This document shows, in pieces, positions 10,696-18,980 of a stretch of 64,000 nucleotides of DNA; positions within the stretch are counted from its first letter, which is position 1, and each line of letters opens with the position of its first letter. The stretch spans positions 17,923 to 81,922 of the forward strand of contig JADGPK010000008.1 in assembly GCA_017882445.1 (NCBI GenBank), given 5' to 3'. Both the position numbers and the translations under genes were made by a program. This DNA comes from Solirubrobacteraceae bacterium. Its GTDB lineage: Bacteria; Actinomycetota; Thermoleophilia; Solirubrobacterales; Solirubrobacteraceae. Under the pieces are notes generated by a model. It had not been told where the DNA came from. It was given only the letters and a program-made list of their open reading frames with translations, and made no database searches.

Positions 10696-12018
10696 CTACG
10701 CGGCTCCCTGCGCAACCGGGACGAGCTCCGAGCCGGCGAGGCCTTCCAGACCCCTGCTGGCTCGCGCCGACTCGATGTGCGCTTCGAGCTCGTCGCGGAA
10801 CTTGGCGATCATCGAGCTGATCGGCATCGCCATCGCGTCGCCGAGCACGCACAGGCAGTTGCCCATGATGTGCTCCTGCACCGAGGCCATGATCTCGAGG
10901 TCCATCGGCGTCGCCTCGCCGGAGGCGATGCGCTCGAGCATCTTCACCGTCCAGTTGGTCCCCTCGCGGCAGGGCGTGCACTTGCCGCAGGACTCGTGGC
11001 GGTAGAACCTGGCCACCTTCAACGCCACGTTGAGGATCGGCGTGGAGTCGTCGACGACGATGATCGCGCCCGAGCCGAGCATCGTGCGCGCTTTGGCCAG
11101 CGAGTCGAAGTCGTAGGGGATGTCGAGGTCAGCCGCGGTGAGCACCGGCGATGAGGATCCGCCGGGGAACCAGCACTTCACCTCCCGCCCCTCCGGGGGT
11201 CCGCCGGCGAGGCCGTAGATGATCTCGCGTGCCGGGATGCCCAGCTCGATCTCGTAGTTGCCGGGGCGAGTGACGTGGCCGGAGACCGACACGAGCTTGG
11301 TGCCCGTCGAGGTTTCCACACCGAGCTTTGCGTACTCCTCGCCGCCCATCCTGATGATCGACGGGACGGTCGATAGCGTCTCCACGTTGTTGATCAGCGT
11401 CGGTCCCTGGTAGAGGCCCTGGTTGGCGGGAAAGGGCGGCTTCAGGCGCGGGTTGCCGCGCTTGCCTTCCAGCGAGTCCAGCAGGCCGGTCTCCTCGCCG
11501 CAGATGTAGGCCCCCGCGCCGCGGTGCACGAGGAGCGACAGCGAATGTCCGGATCCGAGGATGTTCTCGCCGAGGAAGCCGGCCGCGCGTGCTTCGCTCA
11601 GCGCCGCGTCGAGCGCGTCGGCCTGCAGCCGGTACTCGCCACGGATGTAGATGAACGAACAGTTGACGCCCGCGGCGTAGGAGGCGATGACGAGCCCCTC
11701 GATCAGCGTGTGGGGCGTCTTCTGCATCAGTTCGCGATCCTTGAAGGTGCCCGGCTCGGACTCGTCGGCGTTGCAGACCAGGTACTTGTCCATCGAACCC
11801 CTGGGAAGGAACGAGACCTTCTTGCCCATCGCGAATCCGGCGCCTCCGCGTCCGCGCAGGCCCGAGGCTTCGAGCTGCCCCAGGACCTCCTGCGGTGTCA
11901 TCTCAAGCGCCCTGCGCAGCGACTCATAGCCGCCGCGGCGCTCGTAGACCTCCAGCGTGCGGAGCCCCGGCTCGTCGATGTCGGTGAACAGCAGCAGCGG
12001 AGCGCCGGTCGCGGCCAT
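10696..12018 (-). CDS. nuoF: NADH-quinone oxidoreductase subunit F (NADH/FMN)
   Basis: This 440-residue subunit oxidises NADH. The FMN/NADH site is seen in RGRGGAGFAMGKKVSFLP and in CNADESEPGTFKDRELM; the C-terminal cluster N3 motif is ESCGKCTPCREG. I start it at the ATG giving MAATGAPLLLF, three bases downstream of the nuoE stop. The open frame continues upstream through nuoE but carries no NuoF-like sequence there. Length matches the family. Confidence 0.96.
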   Translation of the reverse strand: MAATGAPLLLFTDIDEPGLRTLEVYERRGGYESLRRALEMTPQEVLGQLEASGLRGRGGAGFAMGKKVSFLPRGSMDKYLVCNADESEPGTFKDRELMQKTPHTLIEGLVIASYAAGVNCSFIYIRGEYRLQADALDAALSEARAAGFLGENILGSGHSLSLLVHRGAGAYICGEETGLLDSLEGKRGNPRLKPPFPANQGLYQGPTLINNVETLSTVPSIIRMGGEEYAKLGVETSTGTKLVSVSGHVTRPGNYEIELGIPAREIIYGLAGGPPEGREVKCWFPGGSSSPVLTAADLDIPYDFDSLAKARTMLGSGAIIVVDDSTPILNVALKVARFYRHESCGKCTPCREGTNWTVKMLERIASGEATPMDLEIMASVQEHIMGNCLCVLGDAMAMPISSMIAKFRDELEAHIESARASRGLEGLAGSELVPVAQGAA

Positions 12019-12020
12019 CG

Positions 12021-12695
12021 TCAGTCGCCTTCCCGCTCGCGCTCGATCGGGTGGGGCGGGAACTCGCGCGTGTTGGCGCGCGGGTCGGCCACCCTCCGGC
12101 GTGCGAGCTGCTTCTCCGCCAGCACCGGGCGTCCGGCACGAACATCCTCGAGCAGTCGGGGCACGTCGCTCTCGGTGAGCGGGCCGACGTACACGCCGTC
12201 GACAGAGGCCATCGGGGCGATGTCGCACGCGCCCAGGCACTCGAATGAGCGCACGTTGATGTCCGAGCCCCCACCCGCTCCGTCTTCTGCGGCCTGCCTG
12301 ATCGCCTCGTACAGAGCGTCCGCTCCGCGCAGCGAGCAGGAGATGTTGGTGCAGACGTACACGCTGTGGCGGGCGACGGGCGTCGTCTCGAGCATGTCGT
12401 AGAAGCTCGCCACGGACTCCAGATAGGCGGGCGTCACTCCCATCACGCACGCCACCTGCTCGAGCGCCTCCGGCGAGCACCAGCCGTGCACGCGCTGAGC
12501 CGCAGCCAGCGCGGGCAGCGTCGCCGAGCGGCTCTCGGGGTAGTTGGCCATGTGCGCCTCGATCTCCTGACGCAGGCTGTCGGGCACCTCGGTGGTGGCT
12601 GGGTCGGGGATCCCCGCGGGATCCTTGTCGAGGTCGGCCGGCCTGTCCCAGCCGGGTACGCGCGAGCCGTGGTCGTAGCGTGGAACGGTGCTCAT
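12021..12695 (-). CDS. nuoE: NADH-quinone oxidoreductase subunit E ([2Fe-2S])
   Basis: This thioredoxin-like subunit of 224 residues binds cluster N1a with the pattern CTNISC...CLGACD. It sits beside NuoF in the NADH dehydrogenase module. The core (residues about 35-195) is followed by a basic C-terminal tail of 30 residues ending in HPIEREREGD. The ATG start overlaps the nuoD stop (ATGA). The N-terminal 30 residues (VPRYDHGSRVPGWDRPADLD) are longer than in the minimal family members. Confidence 0.95.
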   Translation of the reverse strand: MSTVPRYDHGSRVPGWDRPADLDKDPAGIPDPATTEVPDSLRQEIEAHMANYPESRSATLPALAAAQRVHGWCSPEALEQVACVMGVTPAYLESVASFYDMLETTPVARHSVYVCTNISCSLRGADALYEAIRQAAEDGAGGGSDINVRSFECLGACDIAPMASVDGVYVGPLTESDVPRLLEDVRAGRPVLAEKQLARRRVADPRANTREFPPHPIEREREGD

Positions 12696-14011
12696 CGGTC
12701 GATTCCGCCGAGGATCGGGTCGAGCATCGCCAGCGTGGCGATCAGGTCGGCGATGTAGGCGCCCTTGGCCATGTGCGAGAAGGCCTGGAGGTTGACGAAG
12801 GAGGGGTCGCGCATGTGTACGCGCGCGGGCTTGGAGGAGCCGTCGGAGCGCACGAAGCAGCCGAGCTCGCCGCGGGGAGACTCGATCGGGAAGTACAGCT
12901 CGCCCGGCGGCACCCTGAAGCCCTCGGTGACGAGCTTGAAGTGGTGGATCAGCGCCTCCATCGAGGTCGCCAGCTCGTGGCGGGGCGGCAGCGCGACCTT
13001 GCGGTCCTCGGTGATGTATGGCCCCTCCGGCAGGCCCTCGAGCGCCTGCTCGACGATCTTCACAGACTCGTATATCTCGGCCAGCCGCACCGCGAAGCGG
13101 TCGTAGTTGTCGCCGACGGTGCCGACGGGGATCTTGAAGTCGAAGTCCTCGTATGAGCTGTAGGGGTCCGCCTTGCGCAGGTCCCACGGGTTGCCGGCGG
13201 CGCGCAGGAGCGGTCCGGTGACGCCGAGCGACAGGAGCGTGTCGGCGTCCAGCGGACAGGTCCCGCGCAGGCGTTGCAGGACGATCTCGTTGGCGCTCAG
13301 GATCGCGCCGTACTGATCCACGCGCCCGGGCATTTCCTCGAGGAAGCCGCGCAGCTTCTCGGCGAACCCCGGCGGGATGTCCTCGATCACGCCGCCTACC
13401 TGGAAGTAGCGGGTGTGCATCCGCTGACCGGAGGACATCTCGAACAGGTCGAGGATCGTCTCGCGCTCGCGGAAGCAGTACCAGAACATCGACATCGCCC
13501 CCAGGTCGAGCGCGCTCGTCCCGAGCCACACCAGGTGCGACATGATGCGATTGAGCTCCAGGTGGATCACGCGCAGGTACTGCGCGCGCTTGGGCACCTC
13601 CACCTCTACAAGCGTCTCCACCGCGCCGCAGAAGGCCATCGCGTTGAAGTAGTAGGAGAGGTAGTCCATCCGTTCGATCACCGGGATGACCTTCCAGTAG
13701 GACTTGTCCTCGGCCGTCTTTTCGATCCCGGTGTGCACGTAGCCGATGATCGGCTTGATGTCGCGCACGACCTCGCCCTGGAGCGTGACCAGCAGACGCA
13801 GGACGCCGTGGGTGGCCGGGTGGTGGGGCCCGAAGTTGAGCGTCAACAGCTCCGCGGTCGTGTCGCCGTCGTGCCCGCCGGAGCCGTCCTCGAGCTGCTC
13901 GTCGAAGGGCGCGAGCGTGATGCTCTGCTCGCGCCTGCGGTACTCCGACATCGCCGCCGACTCCCCCGTCGCAGGAGCCGACCCGCCCGTGGGCTGCCCA
14001 GCGGGGCTCAC
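12692..14011 (-). CDS. nuoD: NADH-quinone oxidoreductase subunit D (49 kDa)
   Basis: This subunit forms the quinone-reducing site with NuoB. The hydrogenase-derived signatures LNFGPHHPATHGVLRL (quinone-site His loop), RMDYLSYYFNAMAF and RIMSHLVWLG are present, as is the C-terminal IADLIATLAMLDPILGGIDR. I place the start at the GTG overlapping the nuoC stop (GTGA), giving 439 residues; an internal ATG at 13951 (MSEYRRREQ) would give 419 residues and also fits the family, so the first 20 residues are uncertain. Confidence 0.95.
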   Translation of the reverse strand: MSPAGQPTGGSAPATGESAAMSEYRRREQSITLAPFDEQLEDGSGGHDGDTTAELLTLNFGPHHPATHGVLRLLVTLQGEVVRDIKPIIGYVHTGIEKTAEDKSYWKVIPVIERMDYLSYYFNAMAFCGAVETLVEVEVPKRAQYLRVIHLELNRIMSHLVWLGTSALDLGAMSMFWYCFRERETILDLFEMSSGQRMHTRYFQVGGVIEDIPPGFAEKLRGFLEEMPGRVDQYGAILSANEIVLQRLRGTCPLDADTLLSLGVTGPLLRAAGNPWDLRKADPYSSYEDFDFKIPVGTVGDNYDRFAVRLAEIYESVKIVEQALEGLPEGPYITEDRKVALPPRHELATSMEALIHHFKLVTEGFRVPPGELYFPIESPRGELGCFVRSDGSSKPARVHMRDPSFVNLQAFSHMAKGAYIADLIATLAMLDPILGGIDR

Positions 14012-14559
14012 CCGGCGTCCCCCATGGCCTGGCGCTCGTTGTAGGTGAAGATCACCGGTTCGCCGCCGATCGGGAAGTCGCGCCGCTGCGGATGGCCCTC
14101 GTAGTCCTCGGGCATGAGGATCCGCCGCAGGTCGGGATGCCCGCGGAAGACCACGCCGAACATGTCATACACCTCGCGCTCCTGGTGGTCGGCGGTGGGC
14201 CAGCCTGCGCCCTCGGGGGTGTCGGGCGTCACCGACTCGAGCACCGGGGCGTCGCTTCCCAGCAGCACCTTGACCGTGATGCGGTCCACGCGTGCCATGT
14301 CGAGCAGCTCGTAGACCACGCCCAGGCGCGGCTCGTGCGGGTAGTGGTCCACGCCGTGCAGGCTCGACATGAAGGAGTAGCCGCGCTCGCGCAGATGGGC
14401 GAGCACCGCGCGGATGCGCTCCGGCTCGACGACGAGCGTGCCGCGTCCACGGAAGAACCGGGTCTCGAGGATCGGGCTGTGAGAGGTGGCGCCCTCTGGT
14501 GCGCCGTCGGCCGCACGCAGCTCCTGGGCGATCAGCTCGAGGCCGGTCGCGTCAGGCAC
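14008..14559 (-). CDS. nuoC: NADH-quinone oxidoreductase subunit C (30 kDa)
   Basis: This 183-residue separate NuoC is not fused to NuoD. The family signature [20 protein letters not shown] is present, followed by [15 protein letters not shown]. It is a peripheral, cofactor-free subunit that stabilises the quinone module. The start is GTG, and the gene overlaps the nuoB 3' end by eight bases; the stop overlaps the nuoD start. Confidence 0.96.
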   Translation of the reverse strand: MPDATGLELIAQELRAADGAPEGATSHSPILETRFFRGRGTLVVEPERIRAVLAHLRERGYSFMSSLHGVDHYPHEPRLGVVYELLDMARVDRITVKVLLGSDAPVLESVTPDTPEGAGWPTADHQEREVYDMFGVVFRGHPDLRRILMPEDYEGHPQRRDFPIGGEPVIFTYNERQAMGDAG

Positions 14560-15286
14560 CGGCCGCGTCCCCGGCCAGGGCCACGTTCACCGCCTCTGCC
14601 TGCGGGGAGGTGGTGAGGATCTCCTCGGTGCCGCGTGCGCCGTAGCGCTCCCGCCAGCCCATGTCGGGGTCGTCCTGGACCATCTTGCGCAGCTTCAACA
14701 CGCCGTGCATCAAAGCCTCAGGGCGTGGCGGGCAGCCGGGCACGTGCACGTCGATCGGCATGAACTTGTCGGCGGGGACGAGCGCGTAGTTGTTGAAGAC
14801 CCCCGTCGAGCTGCAGCACGCGCCCATCGAGATCGCCCACTTCGGCTCGAGCATCTGGTCATAGATGCGGCGCACGATCGGGGCCATCTTGATCGAGACG
14901 CGGCCGGAGAGGATCAGCAGGTCGGCTTGGCGCGGCGAGGCGCGGAACGCCTCGAAGCCGAACCGCGCCACGTCCACCCGGGCGGCCACGATCGACATCA
15001 TCTCGATGGCGCAACAGGCCAGGCCGAAGGTCGCGGGGAAGAAGGAGTTCGAGCGCGCCCACGCGACAGCCTTCTCGAGCGTCGTGGTCATCACGCTTTC
15101 TTCGACGTGGCGTTCGAAGTCGGCGCCCTCCAGGTGCGCCGAGCGGTTCGGGCCTTCGAGGTCTCCGCCCCGAAGCAGCTGCCGAGCGTTCAGGTTGCGC
15201 ACGCGCAGCGTCTGTGGATCGACCCGGTCGCCCGGCTCGGCTCCAGGCCGACCGAACGACCGATCGGAGATCGGCTCGCGCTTCAT
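14552..15286 (-). CDS. nuoB: NADH-quinone oxidoreductase subunit B (cluster N2)
   Basis: This subunit carries the terminal [4Fe-4S] cluster N2; the ligands are in [19 protein letters not shown] and [12 protein letters not shown] start it at the ATG at 15286 (MKREPIS), which overlaps the nuoA stop as ATGA; an open frame extends nine codons further upstream inside nuoA, but coupling favours the ATG. The 244-residue product has an N-terminal extension of about 65 residues ([18 protein letters not shown]...) before the conserved core, longer than typical 160-190 residue NuoB proteins. Confidence 0.94.
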   Translation of the reverse strand: MKREPISDRSFGRPGAEPGDRVDPQTLRVRNLNARQLLRGGDLEGPNRSAHLEGADFERHVEESVMTTTLEKAVAWARSNSFFPATFGLACCAIEMMSIVAARVDVARFGFEAFRASPRQADLLILSGRVSIKMAPIVRRIYDQMLEPKWAISMGACCSSTGVFNNYALVPADKFMPIDVHVPGCPPRPEALMHGVLKLRKMVQDDPDMGWRERYGARGTEEILTTSPQAEAVNVALAGDAAGA

Positions 15287-15639
15287 CTCCACTCGAGCGC
15301 GCCCCTGCGCCACACGTAGGCGAAGGCCACGAGCAGCAGCACGATGAACACGATCGTCTCGGCCAGCGCGTAGCTGCCGTAGGCGCGCAGCTCGACGGCG
15401 ATCGGGTAGAGGAAGACCACCTCGATGTCGAACAGGATGAACAGCATCGCGATCAGGTAGAAGCTGATCCCGAAGCGCATCCCGCGCTTGACCTCAGAGG
15501 GCAGGCCGCACTCGTACGGGTCCTGCTTGTGGGGGGTCGTGCGGTGTGGGCCGATGACCGAGTTCAGCACCGTGAAGGCCCCACCCACGGCGCCGCCGAG
15601 AATGAGGAAGACGATCGCCGGGAGGTAGCTGCGAAGCAC
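15283..15639 (-). CDS. nuoA: NADH-quinone oxidoreductase subunit A
   Basis: This first gene of the complex I operon encodes 118 residues with three transmembrane helices. The loop with the DPYECGL motif, whose Cys is exposed at the quinone cavity in the deactive state of other complexes, is intact, as are [20 protein letters not shown] and the C-terminal helix. The start is GTG only eight bases after a strong minus-strand -10 box, which implies an almost leaderless transcript. The operon runs from here to nuoN, all 14 genes in canonical A-to-N order. Confidence 0.96.
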   Translation of the reverse strand: MLRSYLPAIVFLILGGAVGGAFTVLNSVIGPHRTTPHKQDPYECGLPSEVKRGMRFGISFYLIAMLFILFDIEVVFLYPIAVELRAYGSYALAETIVFIVLLLVAFAYVWRRGALEWR

Positions 15640-15647
15640 GTCGCGCT

Positions 15648-15677
15648 GTTATATCACTGCTTGTGGCAGAGTGTTAC
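15648..15677 (-). promoter_or_regulatory. nuo operon promoter
   Basis: On the minus strand the hexamer TATAAC (15653 to 15648) lies eight bases before the nuoA GTG, and GTAACA (15677 to 15672) lies 18 bases upstream of it, matching four of six -35 consensus bases. The region also serves the divergent gene at 15707, and short repeated TGGCA words lie around 15664 and 15683. Placement is by consensus only. Confidence 0.55.
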
Positions 15678-15706
15678 ATAGTGGCAATCGGCTCGAAATC
15701 AGGGGC

Positions 15707-16174
15707 ATGACGCAGGCGATCGTGGCGGGCGCGCTCGCGGTCGCGGCGCTCAATGCGGTTTCGGGAGGGCTCGGAGCGTGGATCTGGTATCGAGGTGATC
15801 CGAGCGCTCGCCGATCGGCGAGCGCCTTCTGGGTGATGCTGCGGGTGGGGCAGGGCTCGGCGCTCACGCTCGCGGTGGCCGTCGGCTCGCTGGCGGCGGC
15901 GGGCTTCTATCCGAAGGAACAGCTGTTCTTCCTGTACGCGCTGCTGCCGCTCGCGGTCGCCTTCATAGCCGAGCAGCTGCGTGTGACCTCGGCCCAGACG
16001 ATCCTCGACCAGCAGCGTCTAAAGGACGCTCAGGCCGTGGGGCGATTGCCCGAGCCCGAGCAACAGGCGCTCGCCGCGGCGGTCATGCGCCGCGAGATGG
16101 GCGTGATGACGCTGTCGGCGCTCGTGGTGGTCTTCCTCGTCCTGCGCGCCGCGTCCACGGCCAACGGGTTCTGA
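15707..16174 (+). CDS. Small polytopic membrane protein, unknown function
   Basis: I do not recognise this 155-residue protein. It has about four hydrophobic helices: residues 4-25, 42-63, 70-88 and 137-152. A charged soluble segment between the third and fourth helix (QLRVTSAQTILDQQRLKDAQAVG) contains a possible amphipathic helix. The start is the ATG of MTQAIVAGAL; an upstream GTG in frame at 15671 would add 12 residues with no membrane character. It is divergent from nuoA and followed 41 bases later by a cytochrome c lipoprotein gene, so a link with respiration is possible but only by position. Confidence 0.7.
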   Translation: MTQAIVAGALAVAALNAVSGGLGAWIWYRGDPSARRSASAFWVMLRVGQGSALTLAVAVGSLAAAGFYPKEQLFFLYALLPLAVAFIAEQLRVTSAQTILDQQRLKDAQAVGRLPEPEQQALAAAVMRREMGVMTLSALVVVFLVLRAASTANGF

Positions 16175-16200
16175 GCGGGCGCACATTCTGAGCGGGCCTA

Positions 16201-16206
16201 TATATT
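16201..16206 (+). promoter_or_regulatory. Candidate -10 box for the cytochrome c gene
   Basis: TATATT, within an AT-only stretch TATATATT in an otherwise GC-rich region, ends nine bases before the ATG at 16216. The leader would be only a few bases long. I cannot identify a convincing -35 box. Confidence 0.45.
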
Positions 16207-16215
16207 CCTCACCGC

Positions 16216-16623
16216 ATGAAGGTCGCCGCCACGACCATCCTCCTGCTCGCCTGCACCGCCATCCTTGGCGCGTGCGGATCGCAGGGGATCCAGATCGCCA
16301 AGACCAGCCCGTACCATCGGGGCGCGGTCCTGTTCCGCGATCACTGCTCTGGCTGTCACACGCTCGCTTCGGTCGGGGCGCAGGGCTCGGCCACGAGCAT
16401 CCAGAACCGCCTCAAGACCAGCGGGCCGAACTTCAACATCCGCAAGGAGAACGTCGAACAGGTGCTCTATGCGATCCGCAACGGGGGCTTCTCGGGCGCG
16501 ATCATGCCGGAGAACATCGTGGTCGGTCCCGACGCGCAGGCCCTCGCAACCTTCCTGGCGGCGTATTCAGGACGCCAGGCGCAGAAGGTGCCGTCCGTGA
16601 ACATCACGCTCTCCACCAAATAG
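16216..16623 (+). CDS. Lipoprotein c-type cytochrome (single haem)
   Basis: The 135-residue product starts with a lipoprotein signal (LLACTAILGAC, lipobox LGAC with the acylated Cys at residue 20) and has one covalent haem motif CSGCH near residue 45. A likely distal Met ligand is in GFSGAIMPENIV near residue 101. It is predicted to be an outward-facing, membrane-anchored electron carrier. Cytochrome class I architecture and length (about 110 residues after processing) are normal. Its position between nuoA and serS suggests expression as a single respiratory gene or with the small membrane protein upstream. Confidence 0.88.
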   Translation: MKVAATTILLLACTAILGACGSQGIQIAKTSPYHRGAVLFRDHCSGCHTLASVGAQGSATSIQNRLKTSGPNFNIRKENVEQVLYAIRNGGFSGAIMPENIVVGPDAQALATFLAAYSGRQAQKVPSVNITLSTK

Positions 16624-16648
16624 GCGACCCGCCGGGCGGGGTGGAGGG

Positions 16649-17911
16649 GTGCTCGACCTCAAGCGCATTCGGGAGGACCCCGACGGCGTTCGCGCGGCGC
16701 TCGAGCGGCGTGGGGCGGGCGTGGCGGCAGGACTCGACCGTGTGATCGAGCTCGACGAGCGTCGCCGGGCGCTGCTGCCCGAGCTCGAGGGCCTGCGGGC
16801 CGAGCAGAACGACGCGAATGCGCGAATCCGCGCGAGCGCCGACGCGGCGCGGCGCGCGAGCGAGATCGAGGCGATGCGCGCAGTCGCCGCGCGGGCGAAG
16901 GGACTCGAGCAGGAGCTCGTCACCGTTGAGCTGAGCCTCCAGGAGGTGCTCGCGCCGCTGCCGAACCTGCCTGATGAGTCCGCGGCGGCGGGCCCCGAGG
17001 ATGAGCTCGTGCACGCGGCGGGCACGGTCTCAGACCTCGGATTCGAGCCTCGCGATCACCTCGAGCTCGCGGGTGAGATGATCGACATGGACCGCGCGGC
17101 CGGCCTGTCGGGATCGCGCTTCTCCTACCTGAAGGGCGACCTCGTGATGCTCGAGCTGGCGCTCGTGCGCTGGGCGCTGGAGAAGGTGCGCGGACGCGGG
17201 TTCGAGCCCGTCATCCCGCCGGTGCTGGTGCGTGAGCGGGCGCTCTTCGGCACGGGAATGCTGCCCGACACCGAGCAGCAGATCTACCGGCTGACCGACG
17301 ACGAGCTGTTCCTCGTCGGCACCTCCGAGGTCGCGCTCGCCTCACTGCACGACGGCGAGATCATCGAGGCTGACCGGCTGCCGCTGCGCTACGCGGGGTT
17401 CTCGCCCTGCTTCCGTCGCGAGGCCGGAGCAGCGGGCAGGGATACGCGCGGGATCTTCCGCGTGCACCAGTTCGACAAGGTCGAGATGTTCAGCTTCGTC
17501 GCCCCCGAGGAGTCGACAGCGGAGCATGAGCGGATACTGGCGATCGAGGAGGAGATCCTCTCAGAGCTCGAGCTGCCCTACCGCGTGATGAACATCGCGG
17601 TGAACGACCTGGGCAACTCGGCGGCCAAGAAGTACGACTGCGAGGCGTGGCTTCCAAGCCAGGGCCTCTATCGCGAGCTGACCTCGTGCTCGAACACCAC
17701 CGACTACCAGGCGCGGCGCCTGGGCATCCGCGTCCGCCAGGGCAAGCGCACGCGGGTGCTGCACACGCTCAACGGCACCGCCGTGGCCGTCGGGCGCACG
17801 ATCGTCGCGCTGCTGGAGAACGGTCAGCGTGAGGACGCAAGCGTGGAGCTGCCCGAGTGCCTGCGGTCCTACGGCGCTCCCGCGGAGCTGCCCTCAGCGA
17901 TGGGTCGATAG
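16649..17911 (+). CDS. serS: Seryl-tRNA synthetase
   Basis: This 420-residue class II aminoacyl-tRNA synthetase charges tRNA-Ser (and tRNA-Sec if present). The N-terminal coiled-coil arm covers residues 1-105. Catalytic motifs are visible: TSEVALASLHDGEII (serine binding), the motif 2 region CFRREAGAAGRDTRGIFRVHQF (written here as parts of one loop), and motif 3 LNGTAVAVGRTIVALLENGQ. The start is GTG with an overlapping GGAGGG Shine-Dalgarno directly upstream. A short GC hairpin (16628-16640) lies between the cytochrome gene and the start. Confidence 0.97.
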   Translation: MLDLKRIREDPDGVRAALERRGAGVAAGLDRVIELDERRRALLPELEGLRAEQNDANARIRASADAARRASEIEAMRAVAARAKGLEQELVTVELSLQEVLAPLPNLPDESAAAGPEDELVHAAGTVSDLGFEPRDHLELAGEMIDMDRAAGLSGSRFSYLKGDLVMLELALVRWALEKVRGRGFEPVIPPVLVRERALFGTGMLPDTEQQIYRLTDDELFLVGTSEVALASLHDGEIIEADRLPLRYAGFSPCFRREAGAAGRDTRGIFRVHQFDKVEMFSFVAPEESTAEHERILAIEEEILSELELPYRVMNIAVNDLGNSAAKKYDCEAWLPSQGLYRELTSCSNTTDYQARRLGIRVRQGKRTRVLHTLNGTAVAVGRTIVALLENGQREDASVELPECLRSYGAPAELPSAMGR

Positions 17912-17988
17912 CGCGCATACCGCGGCAGGGCTGATGGCCGCTGGAGCATGGCCCACCGTCCCGCGCGCACTCGTCAACCCCTCCGCTA

Positions 17989-18021
17989 GACAGTAAGCAG
18001 ATAGGCTCCGCGACCACTGTC
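17989..18021 (+). promoter_or_regulatory. Candidate autoregulatory dyad over a -10 box
   Basis: GACAGT (17989-17994) and ACTGTC (18016-18021) form an inverted repeat that brackets TAGGCT (18002-18007), a TAnnnT-type -10 box 40 bases before the GTG of the TetR-type gene. This layout would suit autorepression. The arms are only six bases, so chance is not excluded. Confidence 0.35.
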
Positions 18022-18047
18022 AACCGGGTGGGGGGGGGCTGCACGGC

Positions 18048-18980
18048 GTGGACGAAGCTCAGCGAACGAGGCTCCTCGAGGTGATGGCCGAGGTGATGGC
18101 CGAGCGGGGCGCCGAGGCCGGCTCGGCGACGGTCACCGATGTGATCGAGCGAGCGGGCGTGTCGAGCGCGGCGTTTCGCCAGCTGTTCGCCGATCGCGAA
18201 GCCGCGCTGCTCGCCGCATTCGATCTGGGCGTGGCGCACGCGCGGGAGAGGATGGTCGCCGCGTATGAGTCCGAGACGCGCTGGCTGGACGCGATCAAGT
18301 TTGCCCTGGCGGCCTTTCTGATGTTCCTCGAAGAGGAGCCCGCGCTCGGGCGTCTGATCGTCGTCTACGCGATGGGTGGCGGAGCACAGGTGCTGCACCG
18401 CCGCGCTGTGGTCCTGGACGAGGTCGCGTCGGCCCTCCGGCGCGGATGCCCGGAGGGTGCCGCCGGGGGCCAGCCGCCGTCGGCGGTGATCGCAGAGGGT
18501 GTCATCGGCGGGGTCCTGGCGATCCTCCACAGTCGCCTGGTGGCCGACGAGCAGCAGTCCCTCTGGGAGCTGTTCGGATCGTTGACCAGCATGATCGTGC
18601 TGCCGTACCTCGGGCCCGGGGTCGCACGACGCGAGCTCACACGCCCCGCGCCGAGGCCGCGCTTGCTGGGCGACTCCGCGCCGCAGGAGCGCGAGAGGCT
18701 TGCCGGCCAGGAGTTCGACACCCGCCTCACATATCGAACGGCGCGGGCGCTGAGCGCGATCGGCGACTACCCGGGAGCGAGCAATCGCGAGGTCGCTGAA
18801 CGGGCGGGTGTGGTCGACCAGGGCCAGATCTCCAAGCTGCTCAGCCGTCTGGAGCAGCGTGAGCTGATCGAGAAGATCCGCGAGGGGCGATCGCGTGGAG
18901 CACCCAATTCGTGGCGCCTGACCGAGCGAGGCGAGTTGCTGACGAGGAGCGCGAGCGTGCGCGCCGCGATCGGCAGCTAG
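18048..18980 (+). CDS. TetR/AcrR-type regulator with C-terminal winged helix
   Basis: This 310-residue protein has two DNA-binding modules. Residues 1-55 are a TetR helix-turn-helix (VTDVIERAGVSSAAFRQLFADREAALL), followed by a TetR-type ligand domain to about residue 190. Residues 215-305 look like a MarR/IclR-like winged helix (SNREVAERAGVVDQGQISKLLSRLEQRELIEK, then a basic wing REGRSRGAPNSWRLT). Such fusions occur in Thermoleophilia, but no ligand can be inferred. Its TAG stop shares the tetranucleotide CTAG with the stop of the convergent protease gene. Confidence 0.85.
   Translation: MDEAQRTRLLEVMAEVMAERGAEAGSATVTDVIERAGVSSAAFRQLFADREAALLAAFDLGVAHARERMVAAYESETRWLDAIKFALAAFLMFLEEEPALGRLIVVYAMGGGAQVLHRRAVVLDEVASALRRGCPEGAAGGQPPSAVIAEGVIGGVLAILHSRLVADEQQSLWELFGSLTSMIVLPYLGPGVARRELTRPAPRPRLLGDSAPQERERLAGQEFDTRLTYRTARALSAIGDYPGASNREVAERAGVVDQGQISKLLSRLEQRELIEKIREGRSRGAPNSWRLTERGELLTRSASVRAAIGS

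Noticed and set aside
15286..15313. nuoB start nine codons upstream of 15286
   Set aside because: The ATG at 15286 overlaps the nuoA stop as ATGA, the junction style used throughout the operon.
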